Assembly (NCBI GenBank): GCA_001796965.1
Contig: MGOA01000099.1
Coordinates: 1-8,106 of the forward strand
Direction of reading: 5' to 3'
Origin: Chloroflexi bacterium RBG_16_64_43
GTDB taxonomy: Bacteria > Chloroflexota > Anaerolineae > Anaerolineales > RBG-16-64-43
DNA length: 8,106 nt
Shown: positions 5,729 through 8,106 of the stretch, piece after piece
Numbering within the stretch: position 1 is the stretch's first letter
Layout: every line of letters starts with the position of its first letter
Notes under the pieces: model-generated
The model's database searches: none
What the model saw: only the letters and a program-made list of their open reading frames with translations
Told to the model about the DNA's origin: nothing
Program-made: the position numbers and the translations under genes

Positions 5729-6664
5729 TCAGTCTTCGGGCGTGCCCAGGCTCGTGGCCGAGACCTCCGGCAGAATGCGCCGGACGAGGCCGGCCAGGAC
5801 GTCCTTGGATCCCAATTCAATGAAGGAGACAACCCCCAGGGACTGCACGCGCTGCACCGACTCGGTCCAGCGCACTGGCGAGGTGAGCTGCGCGGAGAGC
5901 TCGGCCTGGAGGTCGGCGACCGCGGAGATGGGCTCCGCGCTGGTGTTGCCCACCAGCGGCACACGCGCCACCGTGATCGGCGCCCGGCGCACAGCCTGGG
6001 CGAATTCTTCGGCAACGCTCTTCATCAGCGGCGAGTGTGCGGCGATGCTCACCGCCAATCGCACCGCGCGCCGCGCGCCGCGCTCGCGGGCCAGGGCCAT
6101 CGCCCGCTCGAGCCCGGCGGCGCCGCCCGAAATCACGATTTGCCCCGGGCAATTGTCGTTAGCCACCACCACCACCTCGCCCGTGGCCTGCGCGGCCTCA
6201 CGGCATACCTCGGCCATCACGGCGGGTTCCAGGTTGAGTATCGCGGCCATGCCGCCGGGCGCGGTGTCTCCGGCACGCGTCATCAGCCGCGCGCGTTCGC
6301 GCACCAGTGCGAGCGCGGCCTCGTATTCCAGCGCGCCTGCCGCCACCAGCGCCGAGAATTCCCCCAGCGAGTGCCCGGCAACGCAGCGCGGCTCGAAACC
6401 CGGGTGCCCTTCGAGGAAGGCGCGCCAAACCGCCACCGAATGGGTCAGCAGCGCCGGCTGGGTATGCAGCGTCTGGTTGAGCTCGGCTTCCGGCCCCTCC
6501 CAGCACAGCCGCGAGAGCGAATAGCCCAGCACCCGGTCGGCGGCGGCAAATGTCGTGGCCGCCGATGGATAGGCCTGCGCCAAGCTGCGCCCCATGCCCA
6601 GTTGTTGTGATCCTTGACCAGGGAAGAGAAAGGCGGTCTGCGCGGGGAGAAGTGCCGTGGTCAT
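5729..6664 (-). CDS. fabD: Malonyl-CoA:ACP transacylase FabD
   Basis: FabD moves malonyl from CoA to acyl carrier protein, supplying the extender unit for fatty-acid synthesis. The 311-residue protein has the N-terminal FPGQGSQ (14-20), the nucleophile motif GHSLGE with S99, R124 in RERARLM for the malonyl carboxylate, and the catalytic H210 in AAHSPLM, followed by VPLVGNTSAEPI and FIELGSKDVLAGL. All key residues are present and the length is normal. The ATG at 6664 gives the expected short leader before FPGQG; the ribosome site is weak (AGGG very close to the ATG). The rpmF terminator hairpin lies just upstream, so either read-through or an unseen promoter feeds this gene. fabG follows after a methyltransferase; acpP and fabF are not in the window. 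Confidence 0.95.
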   Translation of the reverse strand: MTTALLPAQTAFLFPGQGSQQLGMGRSLAQAYPSAATTFAAADRVLGYSLSRLCWEGPEAELNQTLHTQPALLTHSVAVWRAFLEGHPGFEPRCVAGHSLGEFSALVAAGALEYEAALALVRERARLMTRAGDTAPGGMAAILNLEPAVMAEVCREAAQATGEVVVVANDNCPGQIVISGGAAGLERAMALARERGARRAVRLAVSIAAHSPLMKSVAEEFAQAVRRAPITVARVPLVGNTSAEPISAVADLQAELSAQLTSPVRWTESVQRVQSLGVVSFIELGSKDVLAGLVRRILPEVSATSLGTPED

Positions 6665-6678
6665 CGCCCTATATGAAC

Positions 6679-6707
6679 GTAAAAGGCCGTGCGGCCACGG
6701 CCTTTAC
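6679..6707 (-). terminator. Hairpin terminator after rpmF
   Basis: AAAGGCCGTG (6682-6691) and CACGGCCTTT (6696-6705) form a perfect 10-bp stem around CGGC, starting 10 bases after the rpmF stop. On the minus strand the stem runs into TTTTACGTT, a short T tract, so termination is probably partial. The stem is symmetrical, with A/T at both bases. Confidence 0.65.
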
Positions 6708-6715
6708 ACGGTGCC

Positions 6716-6916
6716 CTAGGTCGACTTCTTCTTTTTCTTCTTCGGCTCGAACACCTGGCGCCCGTCGTAGTAACCGCAATTGGGGCACACGGTGTGCGGC
6801 GTCACCGCCACGCCACAATTGCTGCAGTTGATCAGCTCGGTCAGCACGAGCGCGTCGTGCGCGCGGCGACGGTCACGGCGACCCGAAGAATGCTTGCGCT
6901 TTGGATGAGGCGGCAT
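6716..6916 (-). CDS. rpmF: 50S ribosomal protein L32
   Basis: L32 is a small zinc-ribbon protein of the large ribosomal subunit. The 66-residue sequence opens MPPHPKRKHSSGRRDRRRAHDAL, close to the usual MAVPKRKTSKSRRD...RRAH, and has the four zinc cysteines C31, C34, C44 and C47 in CSNC and CPNCGYY. The C-terminus is a short lysine run. An AGGAG ribosome site (6928-6924) lies 7 bases before the ATG, and a strong promoter lies about 85 bases upstream. In many bacteria rpmF is preceded by a DUF177/YceD gene and followed by plsX or fab genes. Here DUF2344 precedes it and fabD follows, so only the link to lipid genes is kept. Confidence 0.96.
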   Translation of the reverse strand: MPPHPKRKHSSGRRDRRRAHDALVLTELINCSNCGVAVTPHTVCPNCGYYDGRQVFEPKKKKKKST

Positions 6917-6999
6917 TGCCCAACTCCTGTGGATGTGGTGCGCCTGCCCCGGCTCGAGCCTTCTGGCCGCACGGGATGTGCCCGGAGCTAAGCCTGCGA

Positions 7000-7028
7000 A
7001 TTATACCTGCCGCGCTGCATCGGGTCAA
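7000..7028 (-). promoter_or_regulatory. Sigma70-type promoter for rpmF
   Basis: On the minus strand TTGACC (7028-7023) is followed, after exactly 17 bases, by a perfect TATAAT (7005-7000). The expected start is near 6993, giving a leader of about 75-80 bases before rpmF. The -35 box overlaps the DUF2344 stop codon (7027-7025). Confidence 0.8.
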
Positions 7029-7771
7029 GGATTGGGCGCAACGGGGGGAAAACCAAGGGCGGGCCCAGCATCGGGCCGGCGGAGCGGTTCTTCCCACACC
7101 CCCTCGTCGGAGCCGTGAAGCACGCCCGCCTCATCCCTGAGCAGCAAGCGCTCGCGGGAAAAAAGCAGCGCGGTCGCTTCCAGCCCGAGCGCCTCGGCCA
7201 CCTCATCCGGGCGGCCGGTGGCGGCCGCCTGCAGCTTGAGGCGCATGCCCAGGCTGGGCACGGCCTCCTCACCCACCTCAAGATGAAGGATGAGCGGACG
7301 CAAGTCGTAGCGCTTCTCGCGCCGCTCACGAGGCAGGCTTCCGGAGGCGAGCACCCGGCTCACACGCTCGTCGATATCGGCTGGCATCCCGCCCGCCACG
7401 GCCACGCCGCGGTATTCGCCCGCCACAAGCCATTGCACGAAGTGCGGTTTGCCCGCCGGCATGCGCTCGATGCCCCGCAGCCGCAGGCCCGGCGGGAGGG
7501 CCACTTCCAGCCGCTGCTCAAGCGCCTCCGCCGGCAGATCATCCTCAAGCCACAGTTCCATCATCTCCGCCGCGGCCGTGCAGCCCAGCGGCAGCGCGGC
7601 GGCGATTTGAATGCGCGGGTGAGGGTGGAAGCCCTGGGTATATGCGAGCGGCAGCTCGGCCCGCCGCAGTGTCCGTTCCCACGCGCGCAAAAGGTCCAGG
7701 TGCCCAACGTAGCGCATGGCGTGGGTGATGGCGAAGGTGATCCGGTAGCGTGCTGCTTCAACATTGGTCAT
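7025..7771 (-). CDS. DUF2344 / TIGR03936 radical-SAM-linked protein
   Basis: A 248-residue protein with the family's diagnostic N-terminal block: YRITFAITHAMRYVGHLDLLRAWERTLRRAELPLAYTQ then GFHPHPRIQIAAALPLG. TIGR03936 proteins occur next to, or fused to the C-terminus of, TIGR03960 radical SAM proteins; their function is not firmly known, though they often neighbour ribosomal protein or RNase G genes. Here the probable TIGR03960 protein is a separate gene just upstream, and rpmF follows. The ATG at 7771 is chosen because homology begins there; an in-frame extension to 7915 would encode only translated unit B repeat sequence. The end repeat of unit B lies 11 bases upstream of the ATG, so the leader of this gene is element-derived. 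No strong ribosome site is visible (GAAAAGAA). Confidence 0.9.
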   Translation of the reverse strand: MTNVEAARYRITFAITHAMRYVGHLDLLRAWERTLRRAELPLAYTQGFHPHPRIQIAAALPLGCTAAAEMMELWLEDDLPAEALEQRLEVALPPGLRLRGIERMPAGKPHFVQWLVAGEYRGVAVAGGMPADIDERVSRVLASGSLPRERREKRYDLRPLILHLEVGEEAVPSLGMRLKLQAAATGRPDEVAEALGLEATALLFSRERLLLRDEAGVLHGSDEGVWEEPLRRPDAGPALGFPPVAPNP

Positions 7772-7782
7772 GGAGTTCTTTT

Positions 7783-7810
7783 CACCACAGAGCACACAGA
7801 GAGCACAGAG
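7783..7810 (+). repeat. 28-bp CACAGAG-type repeat, left end of unit B
   Basis: CACCACAGAGCA, then CACAGAGAG, then CACAGAG on the plus strand; the least interrupted copy, with all three units reading CACAGAG. It ends 11 bases upstream of the DUF2344 start codon. Confidence 0.85.
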
Positions 7811-7842
7811 ACATCGACCTTCGAGGGCAGAAAGAGCGCAGA

Positions 7843-7889
7843 CCAACGACCTGACAAGAGGGAGGTGAATTGAGTCTGATGGTCGTTGG
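7843..7889. repeat. 9-bp inverted repeat inside unit B
   Basis: CCAACGACC (7843-7851) and GGTCGTTGG (7881-7889) are perfect inverted arms separated by 29 bases, near the centre of unit B. They would form a stem nested within the larger stem made by the end repeats. Confidence 0.6.
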
Positions 7890-7957
7890 AGGCGGAGATC
7901 GCCTGGGAACACCAAAGCAGCAATCCATCGAACCCGGGAGGGCGCAAGATCGGGTCT

Positions 7958-8106
7958 TCAGTACGATTTCTCCGTGATCTCTGTGGTCTCTGTGGTGAGA
8001 TGCTCTTGCGGCACATGCCTCTTGGCTACCGGGCAGAACCACGCCTCGCGCGGCTGCTCCCCGCGCAGCTTCGAATAGGCCGGCATGATGCCGCAGGCGT
8101 AGCAAC
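7958..8106 (-). CDS. Probable TIGR03960-type radical SAM protein, C-terminal end
   Basis: Only the last 48 codons are in the window (frame from 8104). They read CYACGIMPAYSKLRGEQPRE then AWFCPVAKRHV, a Cys-rich tail resembling the end of TIGR03960 radical SAM/B12-binding proteins. The identification rests on this and on the DUF2344 gene just downstream, its usual partner. The final residues, TTETTEITEKSY, are encoded by the 28-bp repeat at 7970-7997 and the following bases, so the native C-terminus was probably extended when unit B arrived. Confidence 0.6.
   Translation of the reverse strand, partial: CYACGIMPAYSKLRGEQPREAWFCPVAKRHVPQEHLTTETTEITEKSY
7970..7997 (-). repeat. 28-bp CACAGAG-type repeat, right end of unit B
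   Basis: On the minus strand CACCACAGAGAC, then CACAGAGAT, then CACGGAG. It is inverted relative to 7783-7810 and differs at only 2 of 28 positions from the copy at 112-139, about 7.8 kb away. It is translated as TTETTEITE at the end of the radical SAM gene. Confidence 0.85.

Larger units (their letters stand above)
7783..7997. mobile_element. Unit B: gene-less inverted-repeat element
   Basis: A 215-bp block bounded by inward-facing copies of the 28-bp repeat (7783-7810 plus, 7970-7997 minus; 24 of 28 positions match). The 159 bases between hold no convincing gene, only the last few codons of the radical SAM gene and an internal 9-bp inverted repeat. It lies between the radical SAM gene and DUF2344, two genes normally joined in function. 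It has the same end architecture as unit A and could be a deletion derivative or a non-autonomous relative. Mobility is inference. Confidence 0.5.

Noticed and set aside
5672..6610. Long plus-strand open frame (312 codons) opposite fabD
   Set aside because: It is the antisense shadow of a complete FabD with all catalytic residues; high GC keeps the opposite frames open and the translation shows no family motif.
6664..6684. A separate -10 box (CATATA/TATAGG) for fabD
   Set aside because: It is only about 5 bases from the start codon and has no matching -35 element; too weak to annotate.
7772..7915. N-terminal extension of DUF2344 through unit B
   Set aside because: The extra residues are translated repeat sequence; family homology starts at the ATG at 7771.
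7783..7997. CRISPR array
   Set aside because: The two copies are inverted, not direct, and there is only one interval and no cas genes; the internal 9-base period does not fit CRISPR repeats.
7768..8016. 82-codon minus-strand open frame over unit B
   Set aside because: It is an off-frame reading of the 9-base repeat, which keeps several frames open; it overlaps the radical SAM end and shows no domain.
1..8106. tRNA or rRNA genes
   Set aside because: No cloverleaf with TTCGANNC-type arms and acceptor pairing, and no rRNA-like conserved block was found by eye; a tRNAscan-type search was not possible here.

Overview
The window is a compact, high-GC bacterial stretch in which every supportable gene lies on the minus strand, so it reads from high to low coordinates. 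Gene content and order (L32, FabD, FabG, an Asp23-like protein, NusB, TatA/B, TatC, then SCP2-type thiolase-like genes, preceded by separate TIGR03960-like and DUF2344 genes) suggest a Chloroflexota bacterium, perhaps Anaerolineae-like. That placement is inference from gene order and sequence style, not from a search.

Layout in transcription order. (1) 8106-7958: C-terminus of a probable TIGR03960-type radical SAM protein. (2) 7997-7783: a non-coding unit bounded by inverted 28-bp CACAGAG-type repeats (unit B). (3) 7771-7025: its usual partner, the DUF2344/TIGR03936 protein. (4) A strong sigma70-type promoter overlapping the DUF2344 stop codon drives rpmF (6916-6716), which is followed by a hairpin terminator. 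(5) 6664-4067: fabD, an unassigned SAM methyltransferase and fabG, a fatty-acid elongation block. (6) 4058-3212: an Asp23/Gls24 (YqhY-like) protein and nusB, separated by a 20-bp perfect palindrome. (7) 3207-1904: a TatA/TatB-like protein and TatC, the twin-arginine export machinery. (8) 1835-684: a thiolase-fold protein that has lost the catalytic residues, preceded by two overlapping stem-loops. (9) 676-112: a second repeat-bounded unit (unit A) that carries a GxxExxY / PD-(D/E)XK nuclease-fold gene. (10) 79-1: the start of a second thiolase-like gene.

The chromosomal backbone is housekeeping: translation, lipid synthesis, transcription antitermination and protein export. Unit A (565 bp) and unit B (215 bp) are the unusual part. 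Both are bounded by the same 28-bp repeat facing inward, and both sit exactly in the gap between two genes that are likely functional partners: radical SAM/DUF2344, and thiolase/thiolase. One carries a nuclease-fold gene whose stop codon lies inside its own end repeat. The other has no recognisable gene. This resembles an autonomous element with a gene-less derivative, but mobility is inference and no target duplication is visible. Secondary points are a TatC lacking both acidic residues that bind the twin-arginine motif in E. coli, a catalytically dead thiolase beside a sister gene, and a methyltransferase embedded between fabD and fabG.
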